From positions 1-64,000 of the forward strand of contig JAMSKV010000017.1 in NCBI GenBank assembly GCA_024515975.1: DNA of 64,000 nucleotides, in the 5' to 3' direction. The notes under the pieces are model-generated. The model was not told the origin of the DNA and searched no databases. It saw nothing but the letters and a program-made list of their open reading frames with translations. Each line of letters starts with the position of its first letter. The first letter of the stretch is position 1. Origin of the DNA: Endosaccharibacter trunci (GTDB lineage Bacteria > Pseudomonadota > Alphaproteobacteria > Acetobacterales > Acetobacteraceae). The translations under genes and the position numbers were made by a program. This document shows, one piece after another, positions 24,465 through 32,922 of this stretch.

Positions 24465-25021
24465 TTCGATGATCCTTTCTGGATCGCGGCTGCCGGCGGA
24501 TTGGATTCAGTTGCGGGCAGCACGGGGTCGATCGTGATGGGGATGTCGTAGGCACCTTCGGGATGGTGGCCGAGCGCCCAGGCGAACATGCCGAAGATGC
24601 CGTCGCAGTAGATCGGCGACGCCTGCGTGTTGAAGGTCCACACGCCCGGCTTGATGCCGGTTGGGAGCGGCAAGTCGAGCAGCTTGTAGGCGGCAAGCTT
24701 TCGCCCGGCGGCCATCTCCGCCGGCGGCTCCGGCTGATGTGCGACCAGCGGAATGTTCGCCAGCGGCTCACGCTCGAGCACGATCTCGTTGTGATCGTTG
24801 ACGATCCAGCGTTCCAGCGAGCGCGCCACGATCGGTATGCAGCCGGAGCGCGTGTTGCCGGTGATCCTGAGCGGCAGGACTCCACCAGGGCGACCGTGAC
24901 CCTCGGCGGAAACGCCAAGAATGACCACGGCCGGTCCGCGGCCTTTCTGGAACGCGATCGGGGCAATGCAGACGGCGCCCGCAACCGCCGAGATCACTGC
25001 GACTAGGACGGTGCGGCGCAT
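24461..25021 (-). CDS. Membrane-anchored phage protein of lysis region
   Basis: A 186-residue protein with an N-terminal signal anchor (TVLVAVISAVAGAVCIAPIAF) and a periplasmic-looking body with paired cysteines (SGCIPIV, IYCDGIF). Between fibre genes and endolysin this could be a spanin-like or superinfection-related protein; no family recognised. Its start and stop both overlap neighbours. Confidence 0.6.
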   Translation of the reverse strand: MRRTVLVAVISAVAGAVCIAPIAFQKGRGPAVVILGVSAEGHGRPGGVLPLRITGNTRSGCIPIVARSLERWIVNDHNEIVLEREPLANIPLVAHQPEPPAEMAAGRKLAAYKLLDLPLPTGIKPGVWTFNTQASPIYCDGIFGMFAWALGHHPEGAYDIPITIDPVLPATESNPPAAAIQKGSSK

Positions 25022-25323
25022 TACTTCAGCCCCGCATGTGCAAGAAGGTAGAGCGCAATCGCACCGAGCGCCGCAGAGCAGACGCCGACGATGACCTGAC
25101 GCACACCCTCGCGTTTCTTGCTGGCCGCCTCACGGGACGACCGGGTCCAGGCGCGGTCCTGCTGCTCGGCTTCGGACTCCCAGCCTTCGCGCCGGTCGTT
25201 CGTCCACATGTTGTTGCGCCGGGTTCGGTCGCGCCCCTCGCCCTCGACGGAGAAGCCGAGGTTATCCATGGCCTCGACAAACCAGCGATTCCACTGGGCG
25301 CGGTGATCGTCATTATCAGCCAT
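25021..25323 (-). CDS. Phage protein with C-terminal membrane helix
   Basis: A 100-residue protein. The first 70 residues are hydrophilic and very rich in Arg, Glu and Trp (DRTRRNNMWTNDRREGWESE), with the character of a coiled coil. The C-terminus is a single membrane helix (VIVGVCSAALGAIALYLLAHAG). This tail-anchored layout is common among i-spanin-like and holin-accessory phage proteins. Function inferred from place only. Confidence 0.6.
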   Translation of the reverse strand: MADNDDHRAQWNRWFVEAMDNLGFSVEGEGRDRTRRNNMWTNDRREGWESEAEQQDRAWTRSSREAASKKREGVRQVIVGVCSAALGAIALYLLAHAGLK

Positions 25324-25382
25324 CTCACGGGACGCGCCTCGTTCTGGTGGTGGTCATCGGTGGGTGCGACAGGCGCGGCAGC

Positions 25383-25889
25383 TCAGCCGATGCGGACCCA
25401 AGCGCTACCCTGGAACTGCCAGAGCGCGCCTACGCCGAACACGCCGAGCGCCAGGGAGCCGCCAGTGACGGCGTTGCCGGCGGCATCCTTCACGGTCAGC
25501 ACCGTCACGGCCATCTGGCTCGCGATCCGTGCCACCTGCCCGTCGGTCGGGTTTGGCGGGAGCAGGACCGTCAGCGCCGCCAGGAGTGTGCCTCCCTGGA
25601 GCAGAAGCACGCCCCGGTTCGCCGGCATGGCGACCGTCGCTCCGCTGGTAGGTGAAACGGTGGTGTAGCCCACCACTGCGGCTTGCAGCTGGGCCATCGT
25701 CGCGTAGCCGGACAGGCCGGACAGCGGGGTCGAGGTTGTCGACCCGTCGTCCATCGGCTGCATGAGATTGTTGCCCGAAATATAAGGCTGCCCAATCACG
25801 TGCGACTTGAACGCCTGCGCAGATGCGGTTGCAGTTGAGCTCAAGAGCGAAACCGCCAACAGCGCTGCGCTGACCTTCCTGTTACCCAT
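25383..25889 (-). CDS. Fibre-region protein with Sec signal peptide
   Basis: A 168-residue product starting MGNRKVSAALLAVSLLSSTATASA-QAF, a textbook cleavable signal. The rest is beta-rich, Gly/Thr-rich (GTLLAALTVLLPPNPTDGQV, VTVLTVKDAAGNAV) and ends WQFQGSAWVRIG, the type of sequence seen at fibre or spike tips. Its ATG overlaps the upstream stop. A signal peptide on a virion protein is unexpected. Confidence 0.72.
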   Translation of the reverse strand: MGNRKVSAALLAVSLLSSTATASAQAFKSHVIGQPYISGNNLMQPMDDGSTTSTPLSGLSGYATMAQLQAAVVGYTTVSPTSGATVAMPANRGVLLLQGGTLLAALTVLLPPNPTDGQVARIASQMAVTVLTVKDAAGNAVTGGSLALGVFGVGALWQFQGSAWVRIG

Positions 25890-26335
25890 CACTGCACCCG
25901 ATACCAGTGGTTGGCGACATCGCGCTCGAACACGCCCGTCACGCCTGCAGCCAGCGTCGTCGCAGATCCGGCCGAAAGAGACTCGATCTGGTCGGTCACG
26001 CTGTTCGGAAACACGTTCAGCGTGTTGGCGCCTGCGTTGCGGATCAGGATCGGAGACCCGACCGGGGCTGCTGGCAGAGAAACGCCCGTCCCACTCGCAA
26101 CCGAGGTCACGAAGTTGATCTGCGAGGTCAGCAGCGTCGCGGTCGACAGCGATGTGCCGGCGGCGGCAACGTTTGGAGTAGTGCGGGACGCGGTCAGGCC
26201 ACCATACGTCACATTCCCCATGTGAATCTCGGGGCCGGTGTAGTAGTTGCGCCCCAGCACGTCTGGGGTCTGCGCGAGAGCAACTGCGGACTGAAACAAC
26301 AGCGCAACGGCCACCACATATACGACGCCCATCAT
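25889..26335 (-). CDS. Fibre-region protein with Sec signal peptide
   Basis: A 148-residue protein with signal MMGVVYVVAVALLFQSAVALA-QTP. The mature part (GRNYYTGPEIHMGNVTYGG) is beta-rich and ends ERDVANHWYRVQ, closely resembling the tip-like end of the next protein downstream (HWYRVQ versus AWVRIG). Overlaps the SGNH gene stop (ATGA). Confidence 0.7.
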   Translation of the reverse strand: MMGVVYVVAVALLFQSAVALAQTPDVLGRNYYTGPEIHMGNVTYGGLTASRTTPNVAAAGTSLSTATLLTSQINFVTSVASGTGVSLPAAPVGSPILIRNAGANTLNVFPNSVTDQIESLSAGSATTLAAGVTGVFERDVANHWYRVQ

Positions 26336-28008
26336 GACGGCGGCGTCCACATCGGGCTGTTGAGGACGGCGGCGCAGGTGCCGATCGTCTGATGACCGAG
26401 TTGCGATGGGTGTAGATCGTCCGCCGTCAGGTTGAGGTTGGCCCAAGTGCCGTCTCCGGCCCCGGACTGCGAAGCTGGATGACCCTCAACGCACGATGCT
26501 TTGTCGATCACCCCGCCGATCGTCACACCCACCTGCGTGTAGAGCCACGCGTTCCAGGCGTTGCGCAGCGACGGATTGCCCGATGCGACGGTGCCAGGCC
26601 CAAACCCAGCGGCGGACACCGGCACATTTGCCGCCGTCGTATACGGCGTCATCGTGTCCCAATAGAGGTCGCGAAAACCGTGCGGGAGGAAGGATGACAA
26701 GTATGCCGCGCAGGCCCGGAAATTGCTTTGCATGGTCGCCAACGTCATGCCTGTGCCGGACACGTCGTTGATCCCCATGTCGCTTTCGATGCGATCAACG
26801 CCGCCACCCAGTACCGAGGCCGCACGCCACGTCTTCGACAATTGCGCGCAGTCCGACAGGTGCGCGCCAGGCTGGGCGAACCCGATCATCCCGAACCGGC
26901 CGCCGTTCGCGATGTCCATCCACGAATAGCGATAGTAGGTCGAGCCGACGCCGTAGTTGATGCTGTCGCCAGCAGTCGCGATCACGAACGCTTTTGCGCC
27001 GGGCTGCGCCGTCCCTTCTATGACACTGGGGCCGTAGACAGGATGCGTCTGCCAGGACGCAAACCCGGTCGGGTTGTTCAGGGTCGTCTCGTTCGGCAGC
27101 GTGACGCCATAAAGGCCCTGGCCGGCCGCGTAGATCGCGCTCGGCGCGATTGCGCTGCTCAGTGTCAGCTTGATCTCGCCCGTCGAGAGCGTGATCGAGC
27201 CAGAAACGGTCAGAGAGGCGCCTCCGCTGTTGCTGGTAAGCGTCGTGCTCGCGAACGTGCCGTTGTTGTCGGTGAGCGAGCCCGAATAGTCGGCCACGGT
27301 CAACGTCGTCGCGCTCGGCTTGTATGGCGTGCCGCCTGTGTATGTCGTGGAAAGCGTCTGATCGACCGAGGTGGTCGCGGCGACGCTATAGCTCGGGTCC
27401 AGAGAAACACCCTGGAAAAACCCGTCCTTGCTCGCCTCGGATGCGCTCGCGTCGGCATAGTAGTTGGTCGGCAGGTTCGCGTAGACGCCGCCGACGGTCC
27501 AGCGCTGCGTCTTGACCGCGATGCGCTGGCCAGCCTTCCACGGATAGCAAACTGGATCGGATCGGACGGTCCCGTTGACCGGCACGCTTCCGAGCGTCTG
27601 ACCGCCGAATGTAACGGGGACCGAATACAGGTAGCCGTTGCCCTGGGCGAATTTGGTGCCCAGCCCTTCGTTTTCGTCCACCCATACCGCTGCTGCGACT
27701 TGGAATGGTACCGGCCCGTTACTCTCCATCCCACCCCAATTTCCACGGTAGCCGGAGTAGCCGAGCCGGATGCACTGCCCCTGGCCCTGCTGCTTCGCGA
27801 TCACGAACGAGAGCCAGCTTTCGTCGCCGGTGATCTGCTGTGTGGTCACATTGTCGGGGGTGTGGGTGACGCCGACGACAGACTTCCACACGGGCTGGAG
27901 CGAAAGGACGGCTGACGGAGCAAGTGCCGGTGGCATCGGTGCGGGACCTGGAGCCGCAATAGCCGCCGCCGGCAACAATGCGCCGAAGGCCAGCAGAAGC
28001 GCGCGCAT
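26332..28008 (-). CDS. SGNH/GDSL hydrolase with signal peptide, putative tail-spike esterase
   Basis: A 558-residue protein. Signal MRALLLAFGALLPAAAIA; a beta-rich middle with repeated Ser/Thr tracts (about 220-290); then an SGNH domain: block I ATAGDSINYG (Ser349), GINDV (412-416, Asn of block III) and DLHPSQLGH (Asp531, His533) completing the triad. Such domains in phage tails deacetylate or de-esterify surface polysaccharide. Here it may help penetrate sphingomonad exopolysaccharide. Coupled to its neighbours by overlaps. Confidence 0.85.
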   Translation of the reverse strand: MRALLLAFGALLPAAAIAAPGPAPMPPALAPSAVLSLQPVWKSVVGVTHTPDNVTTQQITGDESWLSFVIAKQQGQGQCIRLGYSGYRGNWGGMESNGPVPFQVAAAVWVDENEGLGTKFAQGNGYLYSVPVTFGGQTLGSVPVNGTVRSDPVCYPWKAGQRIAVKTQRWTVGGVYANLPTNYYADASASEASKDGFFQGVSLDPSYSVAATTSVDQTLSTTYTGGTPYKPSATTLTVADYSGSLTDNNGTFASTTLTSNSGGASLTVSGSITLSTGEIKLTLSSAIAPSAIYAAGQGLYGVTLPNETTLNNPTGFASWQTHPVYGPSVIEGTAQPGAKAFVIATAGDSINYGVGSTYYRYSWMDIANGGRFGMIGFAQPGAHLSDCAQLSKTWRAASVLGGGVDRIESDMGINDVSGTGMTLATMQSNFRACAAYLSSFLPHGFRDLYWDTMTPYTTAANVPVSAAGFGPGTVASGNPSLRNAWNAWLYTQVGVTIGGVIDKASCVEGHPASQSGAGDGTWANLNLTADDLHPSQLGHQTIGTCAAVLNSPMWTPPS

Positions 28009-28490
28009 CAGCGGTACACCTGGAACGTGCAGGAGACGCCCGAAGGCGGTTCCTCGTCGATGATCGCGAACGCATCGCCGCGCACGTCGGCGCCGTTGTT
28101 CGTGTACATCCAGACATTCCGGATCGAGCCGTCTACCAGTGTCACGGCGCCGAGTCCGGCCGACGCACAGTTCCAGCCGAAGGAGCGGCCGGTGTTGGTC
28201 GCTGATGCGGGCTGGCCACCGATCTGGCCGGGGTGTCCGGAGGTGCCGCTAGGGGTGAGGGCGGCGGATCCGGCGAAGGAGGTGTTGTTGGGGTCGGACG
28301 GGGCAACGCCTGGCGCGCAGGGGACGCCGACCGTCGCGCCATTAAATGTCGTGGTCCCGCACAACCCCGTCGTGACGGTGGCTGCCTGCGGATTGCCGCC
28401 GCCCGCCAACCACGAGGGTGCCTGCGCCCGCGCGCTGGACGCGCCAAGAGACACTGCCGCGACGAGCGCGGCAACGCGAGATAGGTGCAT
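28008..28490 (-). CDS. Signal-peptide-bearing fibre-region protein
   Basis: A 160-residue product with signal MHLSRVAALVAAVSLGASSARA-QAP and four cysteines in the mature chain (LCGTTTFNG, VPCAPG, WNCASAG, SCTFQVYR), suggesting two disulfides formed in the periplasm. That is more like an exported protein than a virion part assembled in the cytoplasm. Its stop overlaps the SGNH start by one base. Family unknown. Confidence 0.68.
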   Translation of the reverse strand: MHLSRVAALVAAVSLGASSARAQAPSWLAGGGNPQAATVTTGLCGTTTFNGATVGVPCAPGVAPSDPNNTSFAGSAALTPSGTSGHPGQIGGQPASATNTGRSFGWNCASAGLGAVTLVDGSIRNVWMYTNNGADVRGDAFAIIDEEPPSGVSCTFQVYR

Positions 28491-28562
28491 GTTGTCCTCG
28501 GAGGGTGGGGTTGGCTGGCTGAGCGACTTAAGGCGCGTGGCGGCTGGTCGAGCGCTTCTGGC

Positions 28563-30788
28563 TCACCAAGCCGCCATCGAGACGCGGACCCAGGAATTCG
28601 TCGCCGCGCAGAAGAAATGGTAGGCCGTGCCGGACACCACAGCATCGCCCGACACGCCGGCAACGCAGGCAGTGGAGGCTGAAGATGGCGGCGCGAAGTT
28701 GCTGTATTGCACAGACGGCGTGGTAACGATCCCCGTCGCGTTCAGGTTCTGCGTGTTTACGGTGCCGTTGACGTTTACGTTCTGCTCGAACGTCGCCAGG
28801 AGCTTCTCGTCCAGGTTCGCGTTGACGACGAACTGGCCGCCGGTCGCGGTCAGCGTTCCGCTGCCATTCGTTCCGGCCGTGCCGCCGCTCACGGCGAAGC
28901 GGAAATCCTCGTCGTTGAGGCCAGAAAGCAGACCGTTCGTGCTCGGCACCGAATGGAAGTCGAGGATGCCTACGCCCCCTGCAACGCCACCGGGCGACGT
29001 GATGCCCGGAAGGCCGAGCTCCACGCCGGCATTGAGGTATCTCTGGTTCGCCCAGTCGATCATGCCCGTAACGCCGACGCCGTCATGCGCGTTTACCGTG
29101 CCGCCGCAATAGATGCCGTCGAATTGCCCGCGCAGAGACGGTGTCGTGCTGGCCGACGTGTCCCGGTAGCAGGTCGTGGTCTGCGCGCTCACCACGTCGT
29201 TGGTGAACGTGTAGGTCGAGCCGCCGCCGAAGAGCAGGCCATTGTCGAACCGCCACACGTTGTCGCCGTCGATCTGGCTGGGCTGCGCGGCGGTGCCGAG
29301 CCCGGACACGAACATGGCGGTGGAGGAATGTCCGGATCCCATGGTGCCGGCCGGCGGACCATAGAACTGATCGTGATGACTGATCAGCTCCGCCGCGCCC
29401 TGCACGTAGAAATAGATCGGATCGGTGCCGACCGGCGGCGAGTCGTTGTAGATGAAGTTGTCGTGGCTGAAGATCGTGCTCGCATTGGTGATGTGCACCA
29501 TGTAGCGCTGCGCGCCGAGCGAGCCGTCTGCGATCGTGATGCTGCCGGAGAGGCTATTCGCGGCAGCAAGCCAGGTGATTCCGTCCTGGCACGCCACGGT
29601 GGCAGCATGGCTGATGACGATGCCCTGGATCGCGTTGCCGTCGAACTGCATGCACGCCGATCCGCCACCAAAAAGCAGCGGATAGTCGAAATTCAGGAAG
29701 CCATGACCCGGCCCACCAGCCGGTGCCGTCGAATGCACCCAAATCGGGATCGACGTGTGGTTGTTGCTCAGGCTGTGGTCGATGAAGGCGACGTGATCGA
29801 CGAACAGATTATCCGGGTCCTGTAGGTAAAGCGCCGTCTTCCAGTTGTTGGCAGCGTCGTTCCAGCCGCCGGAATTGCTGAACAACAGGTCGTGGTAGAT
29901 CTGGAAGGGCGGCATGGACGCATTGATGAGCTGGATGCCGATCGTCTTGATCGCCGTGCCGCTCTCACCCTGGCCGGTGCCGATATTGGTCTGACCCGCC
30001 GCGGCGGCCGGAACGATGCCGGTGTTGGCGATGAAATGGATGCCTTCGACCTCGATGCCCTGGCCCTGCCAGTTTCCGGTGCGGGCCAGATCGTTGCCGT
30101 AGGTCACGTTCTGGGCGAACGTGGTGACGAGACCATCCACACCGCCCCTAAACTCCAGTTCGGTCATGGACGAGCCATCGCCGCGCCACCGGATCGCGCT
30201 GTTGGTCTGGTAGTTCACCGCGATCGGAGCGGTCAGGATGTAGTGGCCGGCCGGGATATCGATCTCGACGGCGCCGTTCCGCTTCGCACCGATGTTCAAG
30301 AAATACGAGCCCAGCGCAGACAGGTAGTTGCTCAGCCCTGCGCCGATGCTGGTCGGGATGTGGCCCGTCGCGACGGCGGCCGCGTTCTGAAAGGCGAGCG
30401 TGTCGTCGGTCACGCCGTCGCCCATGGCGCCGAACGCCTTGACGTTCAGATGGTCGCTCATCCGGTCCGCGAGCGCGCGGGCGACGTCATCGAAATTGGC
30501 GCGAATGGCGGTCGAAGGCAGCGCGGCAGCCGGAAGCGCTGCATTAGCGGTGCTGGCCACGCCTGCGAGCGCGGATTGCGTGGCGGCGTTGGCGGCCTGC
30601 GAGGCGATGGTGGACAACGGGGTGCCGGCGACGGTAGCGGCGCTGAGGTTCATTCCAGCGAAATTGCTCTGCTTGATCGCAGCTGCCACGGCAGGCGCAA
30701 GAGATTGGACCGGGATTGCGGTGGGTGCTGAGCCTTCGGCTCCGAGTGCCAGGGCAACAATCACCAAACCGATTGCTCTCAGCGTCAT
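28563..30788 (-). CDS. Putative tail-spike / pectate-lyase-3-like beta-helix protein
   Basis: A 741-residue protein. After an N-terminal hydrophobic, signal-like segment and an alanine-rich stretch, LNVKAFGAMGDGVTDDTLAFQNA (about 114-136) is the entry motif of Pectate_lyase_3 beta-helix domains found in phage depolymerases. A long parallel beta-helix follows, and the C-terminus resembles trimeric fibre tips (CVAGVSGDAVVSGTAYHFF). It probably binds or cleaves host polysaccharide. Confidence 0.82.
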   Translation of the reverse strand: MTLRAIGLVIVALALGAEGSAPTAIPVQSLAPAVAAAIKQSNFAGMNLSAATVAGTPLSTIASQAANAATQSALAGVASTANAALPAAALPSTAIRANFDDVARALADRMSDHLNVKAFGAMGDGVTDDTLAFQNAAAVATGHIPTSIGAGLSNYLSALGSYFLNIGAKRNGAVEIDIPAGHYILTAPIAVNYQTNSAIRWRGDGSSMTELEFRGGVDGLVTTFAQNVTYGNDLARTGNWQGQGIEVEGIHFIANTGIVPAAAAGQTNIGTGQGESGTAIKTIGIQLINASMPPFQIYHDLLFSNSGGWNDAANNWKTALYLQDPDNLFVDHVAFIDHSLSNNHTSIPIWVHSTAPAGGPGHGFLNFDYPLLFGGGSACMQFDGNAIQGIVISHAATVACQDGITWLAAANSLSGSITIADGSLGAQRYMVHITNASTIFSHDNFIYNDSPPVGTDPIYFYVQGAAELISHHDQFYGPPAGTMGSGHSSTAMFVSGLGTAAQPSQIDGDNVWRFDNGLLFGGGSTYTFTNDVVSAQTTTCYRDTSASTTPSLRGQFDGIYCGGTVNAHDGVGVTGMIDWANQRYLNAGVELGLPGITSPGGVAGGVGILDFHSVPSTNGLLSGLNDEDFRFAVSGGTAGTNGSGTLTATGGQFVVNANLDEKLLATFEQNVNVNGTVNTQNLNATGIVTTPSVQYSNFAPPSSASTACVAGVSGDAVVSGTAYHFFCAATNSWVRVSMAAW

Positions 30789-31138
30789 TCCTGCGGCTCC
30801 GCCGGCAAAACCGTACTGGTGGTATCTGTGCCGTTCGCAATTGCCTGGAGCGCGCGGACGTAGGTCTGCATCGCGGCCGAGAACGTGCCCCCCATGGCCA
30901 CGGTCAGAGTCGCCTGCTGCTGGACCACCACGAGAGCATTCTGCGCCTGGATCTGGAGCGTGTTGCGCATAGCGCTGACCGCAGCCTGGTAATCCGCTGC
31001 CGAGCAGGCGGTGAACCCATCCGGATAGATCGGGCTACCTGGGGTCCCATCCTCGTCCGCCGGCGTCTCCGGCAGGCTGGACCAGGCGGCGCATGTAACG
31101 GTGGCGCCTGCGGCATTCTTCTGGATTGCGTAGAACAT
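30785..31138 (-). CDS. Tail-fibre-associated hypothetical protein
   Basis: A 117-residue protein starting MFYAIQKNAAGATVTCAAWSS with a helical, Gln/Ala-rich C-terminal half (RNTLQIQAQNALVVVQQQATLTVAMGG). It sits between the fibre gene and the spike gene, where fibre-assembly chaperones often lie, and its stop overlaps the spike start. The chaperone role is inferred from position only. Confidence 0.62.
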   Translation of the reverse strand: MFYAIQKNAAGATVTCAAWSSLPETPADEDGTPGSPIYPDGFTACSAADYQAAVSAMRNTLQIQAQNALVVVQQQATLTVAMGGTFSAAMQTYVRALQAIANGTDTTSTVLPAEPQE

Positions 31139-31145
31139 GCGCGCC

Positions 31146-32294
31146 TCAGCTCGGAATAAAGTCGTATGACAGCGTGTGGCCGCAATTTGGCGAGGTGCCG
31201 GACGCCGCGCTTCCGAATGTGCTGGTCACGGTGACGGTCCCGGCCGACACCGCCATCACGCCATGGTTCGTCAAACCAGTGCTGTTGGTCGTGTTGTCGG
31301 CCGAGAGCCGAGTGCCATTTACTGCGCAGTCCAGATAGACGTTGCTGGTCGACTGAGTGGCAAGGTTGGCGCTCGCCATCACGCGAACTATGCCAGATCG
31401 CGATACGGTAAAGCTGGCGCTCAGCGTTCGCGTCGTGTTTCCGGTCAGCGCATAATACTGTTCCTGCCATCCGCCTAAAGCTACGTTCCCGAACGTAACA
31501 ATCTCGCCGAGGTCAGTTGTATCGATCGTTGCCCGCAGCGCGGTAGATGTCGTGCTTAAGCCGAACTCAATCACATGACCAGATTGCTGATTTACACCTC
31601 CGCCCACCCGGACGAAGAGGGCCTGGAGCGCCGCAAGCAGATCGTTCGAATTGGTTGTCGACTCGGCAATACCAGCAGCGCCAATCACCGTGCCGATCTT
31701 GGCCGCAATCTGCGGAACAGTCAGCCAGAACGGGCCGTTTGCTGCCTGAGAAATCGTCGCCTGCGTGATGTTCGTGGCGCCATTCGGAACCGCGACCGTG
31801 TAGAGCGCAACCGAGCCGGCGGGAATCGTTCCGGTCGTTGCGCCCAGCGCGACGCGCGCCTGAGTCTGCGTATAAACAGGCTGACCGCTATTTCCAGGAC
31901 CGGAAAGCGGTTGCGAAGGATTGGCGGCGTTGAAATAGGGCAGCACTGCCTGCGCGCCGCCAGAAACCGACACAGAACCGTAAATCGTCCAGGTTCCCGC
32001 GCCGAGAGTCAGAGTGGTTGCCGCGGTATTGATGCCCTGCTGCACGCAAGGTGTGTTGTCCACTGGCAACGGGCCGGACGCCACGGGTGCCAGCGTGCTC
32101 AACTGCAAAAGAGATCCCGCGCTGACAGATACAGTCAGGCCGGAGCCAGGTGTGCATGCGAGTCCGGTTGCAGCGGCCCCGCTCCCCATTACGAGCTGAG
32201 CCAGAAACCCGAGCCCCTCCACCGCGAAGCGGCCGAGGGTTGGCAGATCGGAATCGAGCGGAATTGCTCCGACGTAGGTGTTTGGAAGGTCCAT
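31146..32294 (-). CDS. Phage tail fibre protein
   Basis: A 382-residue protein beginning MDLPNTYVGAIPLDSDLP, a start I associate with tail-fibre proteins of P2/Mu-like phages. It is followed by short beta-rich repeats and a tip domain with SGTSPNCGHTLSYDFIPS. It follows the baseplate gene I-like ORF directly and probably anchors to the baseplate through its N-terminus. Confidence 0.78.
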   Translation of the reverse strand: MDLPNTYVGAIPLDSDLPTLGRFAVEGLGFLAQLVMGSGAAATGLACTPGSGLTVSVSAGSLLQLSTLAPVASGPLPVDNTPCVQQGINTAATTLTLGAGTWTIYGSVSVSGGAQAVLPYFNAANPSQPLSGPGNSGQPVYTQTQARVALGATTGTIPAGSVALYTVAVPNGATNITQATISQAANGPFWLTVPQIAAKIGTVIGAAGIAESTTNSNDLLAALQALFVRVGGGVNQQSGHVIEFGLSTTSTALRATIDTTDLGEIVTFGNVALGGWQEQYYALTGNTTRTLSASFTVSRSGIVRVMASANLATQSTSNVYLDCAVNGTRLSADNTTNSTGLTNHGVMAVSAGTVTVTSTFGSAASGTSPNCGHTLSYDFIPS

Positions 32295-32301
32295 CGGCGT
32301 C

Positions 32302-32922
32302 CTATGGAGCAGTCAGGTTCAGCCAAGCGGTTGATCCAGCCGGAAGGACCGGCAAGACCGCAGCGCGGACGGCGCTGCCTTGAACGCCTGCGGAAGCATT
32401 GTCGACGCTGATCAGCGCCTGGAACGGATAGAGCATGGAGCCGTAGCAAAGCCCTGGCGTGCCGTAGCCGTATCCACCACCGGCAGCAGGCGCTGATATT
32501 GAGCCTCGGCCCTTAGTGTCGCCGGAGTTGCGCGGCTCTACGATCGTTGCCGTGAGGCCGATCCTCGCCAGAGCTGCCAGCACTGCGGCGCGAGTTGTCC
32601 GAATGGGAAAAAGGGATGCCTTGATGCGCGCGATATAGGTCGCGTCGGTTTCGCCCGGCTCGCGATCCAGACCGCCGGGGCCGAAGAAGTCGGCCGCTAT
32701 GGCATCAACAAAGTCGCCCGTGCTGGTGCTGATCCGCGTTTGGGCGTTCGCGAAGGTCAGCATGCTCCAGGCTTGCGAGAGACCGGTTCCTATCGCCGTC
32801 AGAACAGCCATCAAAACAGGGGCCGTCTCCGGAGACCCTTGAGCGGGCGCGGCGGGAAACCAGCCATTCGGCAGCAGCGCGCGAAGTCGCTGGGCGAAAT
32901 CGCCAGGATCTCCGACCGCCAT
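32302..32922 (-). CDS. Tail protein I-like baseplate component
   Basis: A 206-residue protein starting MAVGDPGDFAQRLRALLPNGWFP and containing FVDAIAADFFGPGGLDREPGETDATYIARIKASL, the pattern of gpI-like or DUF2313-type baseplate proteins encoded after gpJ. It starts in overlap with the gpJ stop. It likely links the baseplate wedge to the fibres. Confidence 0.78.
   Translation of the reverse strand: MAVGDPGDFAQRLRALLPNGWFPAAPAQGSPETAPVLMAVLTAIGTGLSQAWSMLTFANAQTRISTSTGDFVDAIAADFFGPGGLDREPGETDATYIARIKASLFPIRTTRAAVLAALARIGLTATIVEPRNSGDTKGRGSISAPAAGGGYGYGTPGLCYGSMLYPFQALISVDNASAGVQGSAVRAAVLPVLPAGSTAWLNLTAP

Noticed and set aside
26728..27915. A 395-codon rightward frame over the SGNH hydrolase gene
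   Set aside because: Antisense shadow; the minus-strand frame has an intact catalytic triad.
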